DNA of 64,000 nucleotides from NCBI RefSeq assembly GCF_025465255.1, contig NZ_JAODNI010000004.1:1-64000 (forward strand), in the 5' to 3' direction. The notes under the pieces are model-generated. The model had not been told where the DNA came from. It saw only the letters and a list, made by a program, of their open reading frames with translations, and did no database searches. The translations under genes and the position numbers were made by a program. The stretch comes from Pseudonocardia sp. Lineage in GTDB: Bacteria; Actinomycetota; Actinomycetes; Mycobacteriales; Pseudonocardiaceae. Positions 18,947 to 31,118 of the stretch are shown one piece after another (positions within the stretch are counted from its first letter, which is position 1; each line of letters opens with the position of its first letter).

Positions 18947-19796
18947 GTGACCGGCAGCCCACTCGTCCTGGACCGCAGGCGGTCCTCGCGCACCGCCTCG
19001 GCGCGCAGGGCCTGTGGTGGACCGGCGGCCCGGGCTGCGGGACCTCCCGGCGCTGGGTCCCGGTGGGCAGGAGCTCGGTGGGGCGGCGGCCTCGCACTCC
19101 CGAAGGCCGAGCTCAGCAGCGCGGTGACCGCCCGGGTACCGGGAGCCCTCGCCCCGTGGTGCGCACCCTGCGACGTTCACCACGTGGGTGAGCAGCTGCT
19201 GCGGCCGCGGCCCTGGCCGGCGGCTCCGGGCCGGAGCCCGGCCGATGGTCGCCGAGCATCCCGGCCGTCCCGGCGCGCCCGCGGACGACGCCGCGGACCC
19301 CTCGTCGGTGATCGCCGGATACCTCCGGTTCTTCGCCCCGGCCACCCCCGCGGACGTCGCGGGCTTCCTCGGGACCACGGCGACGGCAGTGCGGCCCCAC
19401 CTGCCCGCGGACCTCGTCCCCGTCGAGGTCGAAGGCCGCGCCGCGCTGTGCCCGCCGGACCAGGTCGAGGCGCTGACCAGCGCGGGCCCGCCCCCCGGCG
19501 GCGTCCGGCTCCTGAGGCCGTCGGACCCGTACCTGCAGGGCCGGGACCGGGAGGTCCTGGTGCCGGACCGGGCGCGGCGGTGCGCGGTGTGGCGGTCGCT
19601 CGGCCCGCCGGGCGTCGTGGTCGCCGGCGGCGAGGTGGCCGGCACCTGGCCGACCCGGCAGAAGGGATCCGCGCTGGAGATCACGGTCGAGCCGTTCCGG
19701 CCGCTGGCCGCCGCGGACCGCCCGGCGCTCGACGAGGAAGCCGGGCGTATCGGCCGGACGCGCGGGGCGGTGCGTGTGCGGATGCAGGTCCGGTGA
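18947..19796 (+). pseudogene. Winged-helix DNA-binding domain protein (AlkZ/DUF1006-like), multiply frameshifted
   Basis: Pieces of one protein appear in three frames in order. A start VTGSPLVLD (from GTG 18947) is followed by [13 protein letters not shown] in a second frame. VPGALAPWCAPCDVHHVGEQLLR lies back in the first frame (about 19133-19200). A long C-terminal half in a third frame (about 19244-19796) includes RPSDPYLQGRDREVLVPD and GEVAGTW. The family is usually around 370 residues; here only about 280 codons span it, so part of the middle is missing too. Only the last 180 residues remain openly readable. Related AlkZ proteins excise crosslinked or alkylated bases. Confidence 0.72.
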
Positions 19797-19805
19797 GGCG
19801 AGCCC

Positions 19806-20005
19806 TACACTCGGCGGACGTACCTTCCTCCGGGTTCTGCTCCCGGGGGGACCGAGATCCATGGAGTTCCCGTGCCCTCCGCACGTCCCGCCGAGCCGGG
19901 CTGCAGTAGGCGGCCGGGTCGCATGACCCGGCTCCCCGTCCACCCCCGCCCCACCGTCCGGCGGCGCACTCCCCCGGGGTCGCCGCTCGACAGCGAGCTG
20001 ACCCG
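19806..20005 (+). promoter_or_regulatory. Promoter and structured leader of the CNNM gene pair
   Basis: TACACT (19806-19811) could be a -10 box, giving a 5' leader of about 190 nt before the ATG at 20006. The leader shows nested pairing: CTCGG (19810-19814) with CCGAG (19852-19856) enclosing CCGGG-N7-CCCGG (19830-19846). Further on is a perfect hairpin GCCGGGTC-GCAT-GACCCGGC (19913-19932). I do not recognise a known riboswitch class. Confidence 0.4.
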
Positions 20006-21332
<1,327 letters not shown>

Positions 21333-21340
<8 letters not shown>

Positions 21341-22379
21341 CGACCTGCTCTCCCTACTCGCGGCGATCCTGCTGCTCGGCGCGAACGCGTTCTTCGTCGC
21401 GGCGGAGTTCGCGCTGATCTCCGCGCGCAAGGACCGCCTGCAGACGATGGCGGACGACGGCGTCGCGGGGGCGAGCACCGTGCTCCGGGCCAGCGGGGAC
21501 ATCTCCCGCATGCTCGCGGCGTCCCAGCTGGGCATCACGATCGCATCCCTGCTGCTCGGCCGGCTCGGCGAGCCCGCCGTGGCGCACTTCGTCGAGGTCC
21601 CGCTCGAGTGGCTCCACATCCCCGAGACGTTCCTGCACCCGATCGCTTTCGCGCTCTCGCTGGCCCTGGTCAGCGTCGCGCACATCCTGCTCGGCGAGAT
21701 GGTCCCGAAGAACGTGGCGATCGCCGGCCCCGAACGCGCCGCGATCCTGCTGGTCCCGCCGTTCCTGATGTTCACGACGGCGATGCGGCCGTTCATCGAG
21801 CTGTTCAACCGGATGGCGAACAGCGTGGTCAAGCTGCTCGGGATCGAGCCGAAGGACGAGCTGGAGAGCGCGTTCACCTCGGGGGAGCTGTCCGAGATGA
21901 TCGCGGACTCGCAGCGCGAGGGCCTGCTCGACGACGAGGAGTCCACCCGGATCGCGCGCACCCTGCGGTCCGCGGAGACCACCGTCGCGAACGTCCTCGT
22001 CCCGCCCGGGGACGTGGTGAGCCTGCCCCCGCAGCCCCGCGTGGGCGACGTCGCGCAGGCGGTCGGCGAGACCGGGTTCTCCCGCTTCCCGCTCCGCGCG
22101 CACGACGGCCGCTTCACCGGATACCTGCACGTCAAGGACATCCTGGACGTCGTCGACGACCCGTCCGCCGTCATCCCGCACGGCCGCATCCGCGGCCTGC
22201 CCGAGGTGCCCGCGGACGCCCGGCTCGACGAGGCCGTCGCCGCGCTGCGCTTCTCCCGGGCCCACCTGGCCCGGGCGGTCGACGAGGCCGGCGCCACGGT
22301 CGGCCTGGTGGCGATGGAGGACCTGATCGAGCACTACGTCGGGACGGTCCGGGACGCGACTCACACGTCCGACGGCTGA
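21333..22379 (+). CDS. CNNM family membrane protein with CBS domains, short paralogue
   Basis: This 348-residue protein has the CNNM membrane region (about 1-185, including SQLGITIASLLLGRLGEPA and LGEMVPKNVAIAGPERA) and a CBS pair. It ends right after the second CBS (GLVAMEDLIEHYVGTV), so it lacks the C-terminal CorC/HlyC domain of its neighbour. The GTG at 21333 follows GAGGAGG and sits inside the preceding gene. Paired long and short genes are common in actinobacteria and probably form a heteromer. The shortness looks like the normal form of this partner, not a truncation. Confidence 0.88.
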
Positions 22380-22386
22380 GGTCGCC

Positions 22387-22514
22387 GCGAGTCGCGCTCC
22401 GGAACCCCGCGAGTCGCGCTCTCGGACCGTGCGAGTCGGGACCTGGAGCCGCGTGAGTCGGGGTCGCGACTCCGCGAGTCGCAGTCCGGAACCGGGCGGG
22501 TCGCGAGCCGAGAC
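22387..22514. repeat. Degenerate 22-bp tandem repeat array
   Basis: Five units of 22, 22, 22, 21 and 22 bp, plus a partial sixth, start with GCGAGTCG or a one-base variant (units at 22387, 22409, 22431, 22453, 22474, 22496). The remainder of each unit follows a looser CGCTCCGGAACC pattern. The array begins 7 bp after the stop of the short CNNM gene. The 22-bp period keeps copies on one face of the helix, as a protein-binding array would. The rest of the gap 22515-22919 holds the inverted copies at 22757-22792, a possible long-loop hairpin (about 22650-22690), and the glycosylase promoter. Confidence 0.75.
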
Positions 22515-22756
22515 GGGTCGAGTCGTGGTGTAGCGCCAGGCGACTCGAGCCGGGGACCGGCGGGCCAGGGACCTGGATTCGGAGCAACCCTGCCTCCGGA
22601 TCGCGCTCCGGGCATCGGTCCGCCCCTAGGTAGGGGGATGACCACGAACCGGGCGGCGATTCGTACTCACCGGGTACGTTTTGCCGCCCGATTCGCGATC
22701 ATGCAGCGACGGCCGCGCCTCCGGGTGCCGCTCGGATCGCCTGCCCCGCCCCCGGG

Positions 22757-22792
22757 GACTCGCGACTCGCGGATCGCAGAGCCCGACTCGCG
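22757..22792. repeat. Inverted copies of the GAGTCG repeat
   Basis: GACTCGCG occurs at 22757-22764, 22764-22771 and 22785-22792. This is the reverse complement of the CGCGAGTC core of the array at 22387-22514. The last two copies are 21 bp apart, close to the array period. Confidence 0.55.
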
Positions 22793-22906
22793 GGGCCTCG
22801 CAGCGCACCCTGCGGGGGGAGGGCTGGAGCCGCGCGTCCTGGGGATCTGCGGCGAGGCCGAGTCGGGGGTGGACCTGTGTGCCGGCGGCCGCGCATCCGG
22901 CATCCG

Positions 22907-22912
22907 TACCAT
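22907..22912 (+). promoter_or_regulatory. -10 box of the putative DNA glycosylase gene
   Basis: TACCAT ends 7 nt before the GTG at 22920. No Shine-Dalgarno sequence is present. Spacing fits a leaderless transcript. Confidence 0.45.
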
Positions 22913-22919
22913 CGATGCC

Positions 22920-23828
22920 GTGCCCCGGGACGTCGTGACGCTCGCGGAGCCCGAGTGGCGGGCCGCCGCCGCGGAGCACCGTGCCCGGATGGAGCGCTGG
23001 ACCGTCCCGCACCGGGAGCGCCGCCGGCGACGCGAGTCGCACCCCGTGCAGGACTTCCTGTTCACCTACTACTCGCTGCGCCCGTCGCGGCTCGAGCAGT
23101 GGCATCCCGGCCCGGGCGTCCGGCTCCTCGGGGACACCGCCGAGTTCGCGGAGCAGCCCGGCTACCGCCCGGACGGCGACGGGATCGTGCTCGATCCCGC
23201 GCTGCTCCCCCGCCGGCTGCGGGACACCGCCGGCTTCGTGCACGGCCTGGTGCGCGCCACCGCGTCCCGCCCGGCCCGGCTCGGCTGCTTCGGGCTGCAC
23301 GAGTGGGCGATGGTCTACCGCATCGAGCAGCCGCGGCACGACGCCGTGCCGCTACGCCTCGGCCCGGCCGGGACGGACGAGGTCGTCGAGTCGATGTCCG
23401 TGCACTGCACGCACCACGACGCGTTCCGCTTCTTCACCGCCGCGGCCCGGGCCCGCAACGCGGTCGCGCCGACCCGCGAGGACCAGGTCGCGATGGAGCA
23501 GCCGGGCTGCCTGCACGCGACGATGGACCTCTACAAGTGGGCCTACAAGCTGCTGCCCGCCACCCCGTCGTCGCTGCTCGGGGACTGTTTCGCCCTCGCC
23601 GCGGAGGTCCGTGAGCTGGACATGCGCGCCAGCCCCTACGACCTCGCGGACCACGGCTACCCACCGGTCGCGATCGAGACGCCGGCGGGTCGGGCGGAGT
23701 ACGCCAGGGCCCAGGCCGGATTCGCGGAACGCGCCGCCCCGCTCCGGGAGCGCCTGCTCGGCCTCTGCGAGCGCCTCATCGCGCCGGCCCCGGAACGCAC
23801 GAACGGCACTCTCGCTCACCAGGTCTGA
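22920..23828 (+). CDS. Putative 3-methyladenine DNA glycosylase (actinobacterial family)
   Basis: This 302-residue protein belongs to an actinobacterial family usually labelled 3-methyladenine DNA glycosylase. It has strongly conserved blocks HPVQDFLFTYYSLRP, FGLHEWAMVYR, THHDAFRFFT, EQPGCLHATMDLYKWAYKL and ELDMRASPYDL. I know of no direct experimental support for the activity, so the name is tentative. The GTG at 22920 is preferred because a -10 box sits 7 nt upstream. A longer frame from 22638 would add about 94 low-complexity residues. The stop codon lies inside a terminator shared with gcvP. Confidence 0.7.
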   Translation: MPRDVVTLAEPEWRAAAAEHRARMERWTVPHRERRRRRESHPVQDFLFTYYSLRPSRLEQWHPGPGVRLLGDTAEFAEQPGYRPDGDGIVLDPALLPRRLRDTAGFVHGLVRATASRPARLGCFGLHEWAMVYRIEQPRHDAVPLRLGPAGTDEVVESMSVHCTHHDAFRFFTAAARARNAVAPTREDQVAMEQPGCLHATMDLYKWAYKLLPATPSSLLGDCFALAAEVRELDMRASPYDLADHGYPPVAIETPAGRAEYARAQAGFAERAAPLRERLLGLCERLIAPAPERTNGTLAHQV

Positions 23829-23846
23829 GCGAGAGTGCCGTTCGTG
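23798..23846. terminator. Bidirectional terminator between the glycosylase gene and gcvP
   Basis: A perfect 21-bp inverted repeat (23798-23818 and 23826-23846) has a 7-nt loop and no T-run. It overlaps the last codons and stop of the glycosylase gene and lies 20 bp from the gcvP stop, so it can serve both convergent genes. Confidence 0.8.
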
Positions 23847-23865
23847 AAGATCAGGACGGGGACGA

Positions 23866-26742
<2,877 letters not shown>

Positions 26743-26812
26743 AGGACGGCCTCCGGGGGCGGGACGGTGGGGCAGGACGACTACGGGCGTGCTGCCCTCC
26801 CCCTCTGTCGAT

Positions 26813-27012
26813 CCCCGGATACCCGGGGGCCTGAGAGATTCACCCCGTCTGAGCAGGGCTTTCCCCGTCGGCGGAGGCCGGTCGCGGACGACCGGCATCG
26901 CTTTCCAGAGGCGTCTCGCCCACGCGGTCCGGGTGCCTGAGAGGTTCCGGGGAGGATTTGCTCCTTCGGCGCCCTGCTCCGGAGTGCTCCGGGCCGGGTC
27001 TCTCCCGCGCGG
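26813..27012 (-). promoter_or_regulatory. Tandem glycine riboswitch in the gcvP leader
   Basis: On the minus strand, GGGAGAGACC (from about 27007), GCGCCGAAGGAGCAA and CCTCTCAGG (26943-26936) form aptamer 1. GCGAGACGCC, GACGGGGAAAGC and TCTCTCAGG (to about 26830) form aptamer 2. These are the conserved blocks of glycine aptamers and they occur twice in order. A hairpin CCCCGG-N4-CCGGGG (26828-26813) follows and may be part of the expression platform. A TAAGCT at 27037-27032 is a possible -10 box. In known cases glycine binding activates gcv genes. Confidence 0.92.
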
Positions 27013-27060
27013 GATCGGCGACTACGGGATCAGCTTAACGTCATCTCCCGTAGTTCCACG

Positions 27061-27082
27061 GAGGATCACCGGGCGGATCCTC
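27061..27082. promoter_or_regulatory. Inverted repeat upstream of the YiaA/YiaB-like gene
   Basis: GAGGATC-N8-GATCCTC is a perfect 7-bp inverted repeat 16 bp before the ATG at 27098. A weak -10-like CACACT (27085-27090) follows it, 7 nt from the start codon. It may be an operator; it also lies just upstream of the gcvP promoter on the other strand. Confidence 0.4.
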
Positions 27083-27097
27083 GACACACTTCCGGGC

Positions 27098-27397
27098 ATG
27101 ACGAGCACAGGGCAGAGTTCTCCGGTCCCGGCCACCACGGCCGCCTTCCACCTGCAGGCGGCGGTCTCCTTCGCCGTGGCGCTGGCCGCCGTCGCGGTCG
27201 GCATCGTGTACCTGCCCGCGGACCCGTGGGTGCGCGGGTTCCTGGGCATCGCGGTGCTGTACGTGACGACGTCCGCGTTCACGCTGGCGAAGTGCGTCCG
27301 CGACAAGCAGGAGAGCCTGACGGTGGTGAACCGCGTCGACCAGGCCAGGCTGGAGAAGCTGCTGGCCGAACACGACCCGTTCCGCAACGCCGCCTGA
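27098..27397 (+). CDS. YiaA/YiaB-like two-helix membrane protein
   Basis: This 99-residue protein has two hydrophobic segments (about 17-40 and 46-66) separated by a short turn, followed by a charged tail. The pattern FHLQAAVSFAVALAAVAVGIVYLP and FLGIAVLYVTTSAFTLAKCVRDKQE fits the YiaAB two-helix domain family, inner-membrane proteins of unknown role. The ATG at 27098 begins a soluble N-terminal stretch typical of the family. It is transcribed away from gcvP. Confidence 0.8.
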   Translation: MTSTGQSSPVPATTAAFHLQAAVSFAVALAAVAVGIVYLPADPWVRGFLGIAVLYVTTSAFTLAKCVRDKQESLTVVNRVDQARLEKLLAEHDPFRNAA

Positions 27398-27483
27398 CCG
27401 AGCTTCTGCACCACGGAGCCAGAACGCGATCACAGGGCCCGAAGCGTCAAGGCTCCACAACGCGACAGAGGGACCGGCGTTCG

Positions 27484-28062
27484 TTACGAGATGGCGCGGC
27501 GGGACCGGCGGCGGGAGAGCTCGTCCTCGGGCGTCTCGTCGACCGTGCCACCGTCCGCACGTTCGACCGGGAAGTCCTTGATCGAGCCGCTGATCTCGCG
27601 CATCGCGCCGGAGACCGCGATCCCGAAGACGCCCTGGCCGCCCTGCAGGAGATCCACGACCTCCTCGGGCGAGGCGCACTCGTACACCGTGGTGCCGTCA
27701 CTGAAGAGCGTGATGCCGGCGAGATCCCTTATCCCGCGGCGCCGCAGGTGTTCCACGGCGACCCGGATGTTCTGCAGGGACACACCGGCGTCGAGCAGGC
27801 GCTTGACGACCTTGAGGACGAGGACGTCCTTGAAGGAGTAGAGCCGCTGGCTACCGGAACCGGCCGCACCCCGGATGGAGGGGACGACGAGCCCGGTGCG
27901 GGCCCAGTAGTCCAGTTGGCGGTAGGTGATGCCGACGACCTGACAGGCCGTGGGACCGCGGAACCCGACCAGCTGGTCCGGCATCCCGTCGAGCCCCTCA
28001 CCGACCAGCGGGTCCGGGAAGAGCTCGCCCTGTCCGGGGGCGTCTGAGGACGACCCGTCCAC
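27484..28062 (-). CDS. MerR-like regulator, orthologue of mycobacterial Rv1830
   Basis: This 192-residue protein closely resembles Rv1830. It has GFRGPTACQVVGITYRQLDYWARTGLVVPS, the MerR-type helix-turn-helix, then GSGSQRLYSFKDVLVLKVVKRLLDAG and the C-terminal TLFSDGTTVYECASPEEVVDLLQGGQGVFGIAVSGAMRE. Rv1830 has been linked to control of cell division and growth in mycobacteria. The GTG at 28062 follows GGAAGGAG. Its neighbours (bifunctional nuclease, garA, gcvH) match the mycobacterial gene order, which supports orthology. Confidence 0.9.
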   Translation of the reverse strand: MDGSSSDAPGQGELFPDPLVGEGLDGMPDQLVGFRGPTACQVVGITYRQLDYWARTGLVVPSIRGAAGSGSQRLYSFKDVLVLKVVKRLLDAGVSLQNIRVAVEHLRRRGIRDLAGITLFSDGTTVYECASPEEVVDLLQGGQGVFGIAVSGAMREISGSIKDFPVERADGGTVDETPEDELSRRRSRRAIS

Positions 28063-28272
28063 GGCACTCCTTCCCCGATCGCGGCGACCGGGAAGGATCC
28101 CCGCGCCGACGACCACCGCCTCGATGATGTCACCGCCGACGGTAAGCGGCCGCGCGCCCAGGGTCAACGTGCCACGCCGCCACCGGTCCTGCTCCCCCGG
28201 GCGTGTCGTCGATCAACACCGTGATCGCCGCACCCCGGGGGTCCCGCGCTCGTTCGACGAGGGTCCGGAGAC

Positions 28273-28749
28273 TCAGCCCGGCTGGGCTCCCCGGAAGTCC
28301 TCCGGGGACACGGAGTCGAGGAACTCGCGGAACTTCTCGACCTCGTCCTCCTGCTCGTCCGGGATCACCAGACCGGCCTCGGCCAGCACGCTCTCGTCCG
28401 CGTGGATCGGCACGCCGACCCGCAGGGCGAGCGCGACCGAGTCGCTCGGCCGGGCGGAGACGGTGATGCCCCCGTCGAAGATCAGCTCGGCGTAGAAGGT
28501 GCCTTCCTGAAGGTCCGTGATCCGCACCTGTTCCAGCCGCCGGCCCAGCGCGCCGATCACGTCCTTGAGCAGGTCGTGCGTGAGCGGTCGGGCGGGCTTG
28601 ACCCCCTGCTGCTCGAGGGCGATCGCAGTGGCCTCGACCGAACCGATCCAGATCGGCAGGTAGCGGTCACCGGACGTCTCCCGCAACAGGAGGATGGGCT
28701 GGTTGGCGGGCAGTTCGACCCTGACTCCCACGACGCGCATCTCACTCAT
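28273..28749 (-). CDS. Bifunctional nuclease (DUF151) family protein
   Basis: This 158-residue protein of the BFN/DUF151 family contains PILLLRETSGDRYLPIWIGSVEATAIALEQQG at about 19-50 and SARPSDSVALALRVGVPIH near 105. The plant and mycobacterial relatives have been reported to cut DNA and RNA. It is the Rv1829 equivalent in this conserved block. A longer start is not needed because the ATG at 28749 begins the conserved MSEMRVVGVRVE. It lies 210 bp upstream of the Rv1830-like gene. Confidence 0.88.
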   Translation of the reverse strand: MSEMRVVGVRVELPANQPILLLRETSGDRYLPIWIGSVEATAIALEQQGVKPARPLTHDLLKDVIGALGRRLEQVRITDLQEGTFYAELIFDGGITVSARPSDSVALALRVGVPIHADESVLAEAGLVIPDEQEDEVEKFREFLDSVSPEDFRGAQPG

Positions 28750-28893
28750 GCGCCCGCCTCCTCACCCCTGGTCGCAACATGGTCGACGCTACACGCGAGT
28801 CCTCGGGAACGCGCGCCTCCGGACGGGGCGTCGGTGGCGTTCGTCCCCCGGTGCGCGACCGCCCTCGCCGGGCGTCCGCACCGTCGGAGGAGG

Positions 28894-29346
28894 TCAGCCC
28901 CCCGCGCCGCGTTCGCGCGGACCGGTGAGGAAGACCAGCCGGAACTTGCCGATCTGGACCTCGTCACCGTTCGCGAGGACGGCCGTGTCCACCGGCTCGC
29001 GGTTCACGTAGGTGCCGTTGAGGCTGCCGACGTCCACGACGACGAACTCGCCGGAGTCCCGGCGGAACTCCGCGTGCCGCCGGGAGACGGTCACGTCGTC
29101 GAGGAAGATGTCGCTGTCCGGGTGGCGGCCGGCGCTCGTCGTCGGGCGGTCCAGCAGGAACCGGGATCCGGCGTTCGGCCCGCGCTTGACCACGAGCAGC
29201 GCGGACCCCGGGGGCAGCGCGTCGACACCGGAGACCGGCGCATCCTGTGCCGGTGGCTCGACGTCGGCCAGGAAGTCCGCCCGGAAGACCGACGTGGTCT
29301 CGGGGGAACGCTCCGGCGGGACGCCGGGCCCGTCGTTCGTGGTCAC
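28894..29346 (-). CDS. garA: FHA-domain metabolic regulator GarA
   Basis: This 150-residue protein is very close to mycobacterial GarA (162 residues). The N-terminal ETTSVFRADFL (about 16-26) holds the two Thr residues phosphorylated by PknG or PknB. The C-terminal FHA domain (about 50-140) has GRHPDSDIFLDDVTVSRRHAEF and VGSLNGTYVNREPV. Unphosphorylated GarA inhibits 2-oxoglutarate decarboxylase and NAD-glutamate dehydrogenase and activates glutamate synthase; phosphorylation makes it bind itself and switch off. The GTG at 29346 is taken as start. It lies downstream of gcvH on the same strand, with a 124-bp gap that could hold a promoter. Confidence 0.93.
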   Translation of the reverse strand: MTTNDGPGVPPERSPETTSVFRADFLADVEPPAQDAPVSGVDALPPGSALLVVKRGPNAGSRFLLDRPTTSAGRHPDSDIFLDDVTVSRRHAEFRRDSGEFVVVDVGSLNGTYVNREPVDTAVLANGDEVQIGKFRLVFLTGPRERGAGG

Positions 29347-29470
29347 CTCGGGGTCTCCTCCTGCGATGGTCTGTCCCGGTCGGTTCGCCGGGATCGTGTC
29401 CGGCCGGCCACGTGGCGGCACCGCCGGACGATGTCGGACGAACCTATCGTGTCGCTCCGGACCCGGTGGG

Positions 29471-29872
29471 TCAGGACCCGTCGGTCAGCTGCCGGTAGGC
29501 GGCCGCGTCGAGCAGATCGGCGAGCGCGTCCGCCCCGTCGTCGAGCCTCAGCTCGACGATCCAGCCCGTGTCGTAGGCGCCCGTGTTGACGAGCTCGGGG
29601 TTCGCCTCGAGCGCGTCGTTCACGGCGACGACCTCTCCGGCCACCGGCGCGTAGATGTCCGAGACCGACTTCGTCGACTCGACCTCGCCGATGGCCGCAC
29701 CCGCCGCGATCGTGTCCCCCACGGTGGGGAGCTGCACGAACACGACGTCGCCGAGCTGGTCCTGGGCGTGATCGGTGATCCCGACCCGGACCACGCCGCC
29801 GCCCAGGTCCTGCACCCATTCGTGGGCGTCGGTGTACCTGAGGTCCTCGGGGACGGAAGTCTCGGCACTCAC
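29471..29872 (-). CDS. gcvH: Glycine cleavage system H protein
   Basis: This 133-residue lipoyl carrier shuttles the aminomethyl group between the P and T proteins. The lipoylated lysine lies in GEVESTKSVSDIYAP (Lys near residue 68). The N-terminal YTDAHEWVQ and GITDHAQDQLGDVVFVQLP are typical. The GTG at 29872 lies 9 bp after the phosphatidyltransferase gene, so the two are probably co-transcribed, with garA next in line. Confidence 0.95.
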   Translation of the reverse strand: MSAETSVPEDLRYTDAHEWVQDLGGGVVRVGITDHAQDQLGDVVFVQLPTVGDTIAAGAAIGEVESTKSVSDIYAPVAGEVVAVNDALEANPELVNTGAYDTGWIVELRLDDGADALADLLDAAAYRQLTDGS

Positions 29873-29881
29873 GCGGGCAGC

Positions 29882-30511
29882 CTAACGCGGCGTCCCCCGC
29901 GCGGCCCCGGCACCCGCGACGACCGGCCCTGCCCGCATCGCGAGCACGAACCGGCCCAGGTAGAGCAGTCCGGACCAGAGGTAGAGCGCCACGCCCCAGA
30001 CCGCGAAGGCCGTGCCGAGAGGCAGCGCGACGTGACCCCAGGCGTTGTCCGCCTGGCCGAGCAACAGCAGCGGGAACGCGTAGAGCAGCAGGAACGTCGC
30101 GGCCTTGCCCAGGTAGGTCACCGGGAAGGGGCCGTAGCCGTACCGGCGCAGCACCACGACGCACACCCCGAGCACCAGGTCCCTGCCGATCAGCACCGCC
30201 ACCGCCCACCACGGCACGACGCCGCGGGCGCCGAGGGCGAGCAGCGCGGCGAGGATGTAGAGCCGGTCGACGGCGGGGTCCAACAGCTCCCCCACCCGGC
30301 TGTACTGGTTCAGCAGCCGGGCGAGCTTGCCGTCCGCCCAGTCCGTCGCCCCGCCCACGGCGAGCACGACGATCGCCCACCCGTCCGCCTGCGGGCCGAG
30401 CAGCAGCCACAGGAAAAGCGGCACGCCGGCGAGGCGCAGCACGCTGAGCAGGTTCGGGACGGTCAGGACGCGATCGGTCCGGTCTTGCTCGCCGGTCCCC
30501 GGGATTGCCAC
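29882..30511 (-). CDS. CDP-alcohol phosphatidyltransferase family protein
   Basis: This 209-residue membrane enzyme has about five to six helices and the complete CDP-alcohol phosphatidyltransferase motif D-x2-DG-x2-AR-x8-G-x3-D-x3-D, read here as DWADGKLARLLNQYSRVGEL and then DPAVD. It is positioned like Rv1822 (PgsA2) upstream of gcvH in mycobacteria and could make phosphatidylglycerol phosphate or cardiolipin. The alcohol substrate cannot be read from sequence. It is divergent from the OsmC gene. Confidence 0.88.
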   Translation of the reverse strand: MAIPGTGEQDRTDRVLTVPNLLSVLRLAGVPLFLWLLLGPQADGWAIVVLAVGGATDWADGKLARLLNQYSRVGELLDPAVDRLYILAALLALGARGVVPWWAVAVLIGRDLVLGVCVVVLRRYGYGPFPVTYLGKAATFLLLYAFPLLLLGQADNAWGHVALPLGTAFAVWGVALYLWSGLLYLGRFVLAMRAGPVVAGAGAARGTPR

Positions 30512-30605
30512 GCGCCGAGCCTACCGAGGGGCACCCCGGCCGTCGGGGCGGGCGATCGTCGGGCCCGGCTGGAGTTCCGCCCCCTCCCGGGGTCACGATG
30601 GGGCC

Positions 30606-31115
30606 ATGGACGCCACGAAGCTCAAGAACGTGCAGGGCCCGTTGAAGCAGCGGTACCGCGAGGACCCGCAGTCCGCGGTCGTGACCCTGAAGGCCGACGG
30701 CGAGCTCGACGGCACCGGCGTCGCCTGCCGCGTGCGGACCGCGACGGTGCTGGCCGAGGCCGGCCTGCATCCCGCCACGGGCGGCGACGGCACGCAGCTC
30801 TGCTCGGGCGACATGCTCCTGGAGGCGCTCGTCGCCTGCGCCGGGGTGACCCTGCGCGCGGTCGCGACGTCGATGGGCCTCGAGGTCTCCGGGTCGGTGC
30901 ACGCCGAGGGCGACCTGGACTTCCGCGGCACGCTCGGCGTGGACAAGGAGGCCCCGGTTGGCTTCCGGGACATCCGGCTGTCCTTCGCGTTGGACACCTC
31001 CGCGGACCAGGACCAGGTGGCGTCGCTGATCAAGCTCACCGAGCGCTACTGCGTCGTCCTGCAGACGATCAAGGGCAACCCGGCCACCGAGGTCAGCGTC
31101 TCCACCGGGGCCTGA
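30606..31115 (+). CDS. OsmC family protein
   Basis: This 169-residue protein of the OsmC/Ohr superfamily includes CSGDMLLEALVACAGVTLRAVATSMG (about 62-87) and ends with LTERYCVVLQTIKGNPATEVSV. OsmC relatives reduce organic or fatty acid peroxides through paired cysteines, here the Cys in LVACAG and the Cys in RYCVV. The ATG at 30606 begins the conserved region. It is 3 bp upstream of the FAD-linked oxidase gene and therefore in an operon with it. Confidence 0.82.
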   Translation: MDATKLKNVQGPLKQRYREDPQSAVVTLKADGELDGTGVACRVRTATVLAEAGLHPATGGDGTQLCSGDMLLEALVACAGVTLRAVATSMGLEVSGSVHAEGDLDFRGTLGVDKEAPVGFRDIRLSFALDTSADQDQVASLIKLTERYCVVLQTIKGNPATEVSVSTGA

Positions 31116-31118
31116 GGG

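Noticed and set aside
22387..22514. CRISPR array
   Set aside because: Units are only 21-22 bp, directly abutting and degenerate, with no distinct spacers and no cas genes.
22638..22919. Extension of the glycosylase gene to an ATG at 22638 with a nearby GGGGG
   Set aside because: The extra 94 residues are Arg/Pro-rich, run through the GAGTCG-type repeats and are absent from family members; a -10 box points to GTG 22920.
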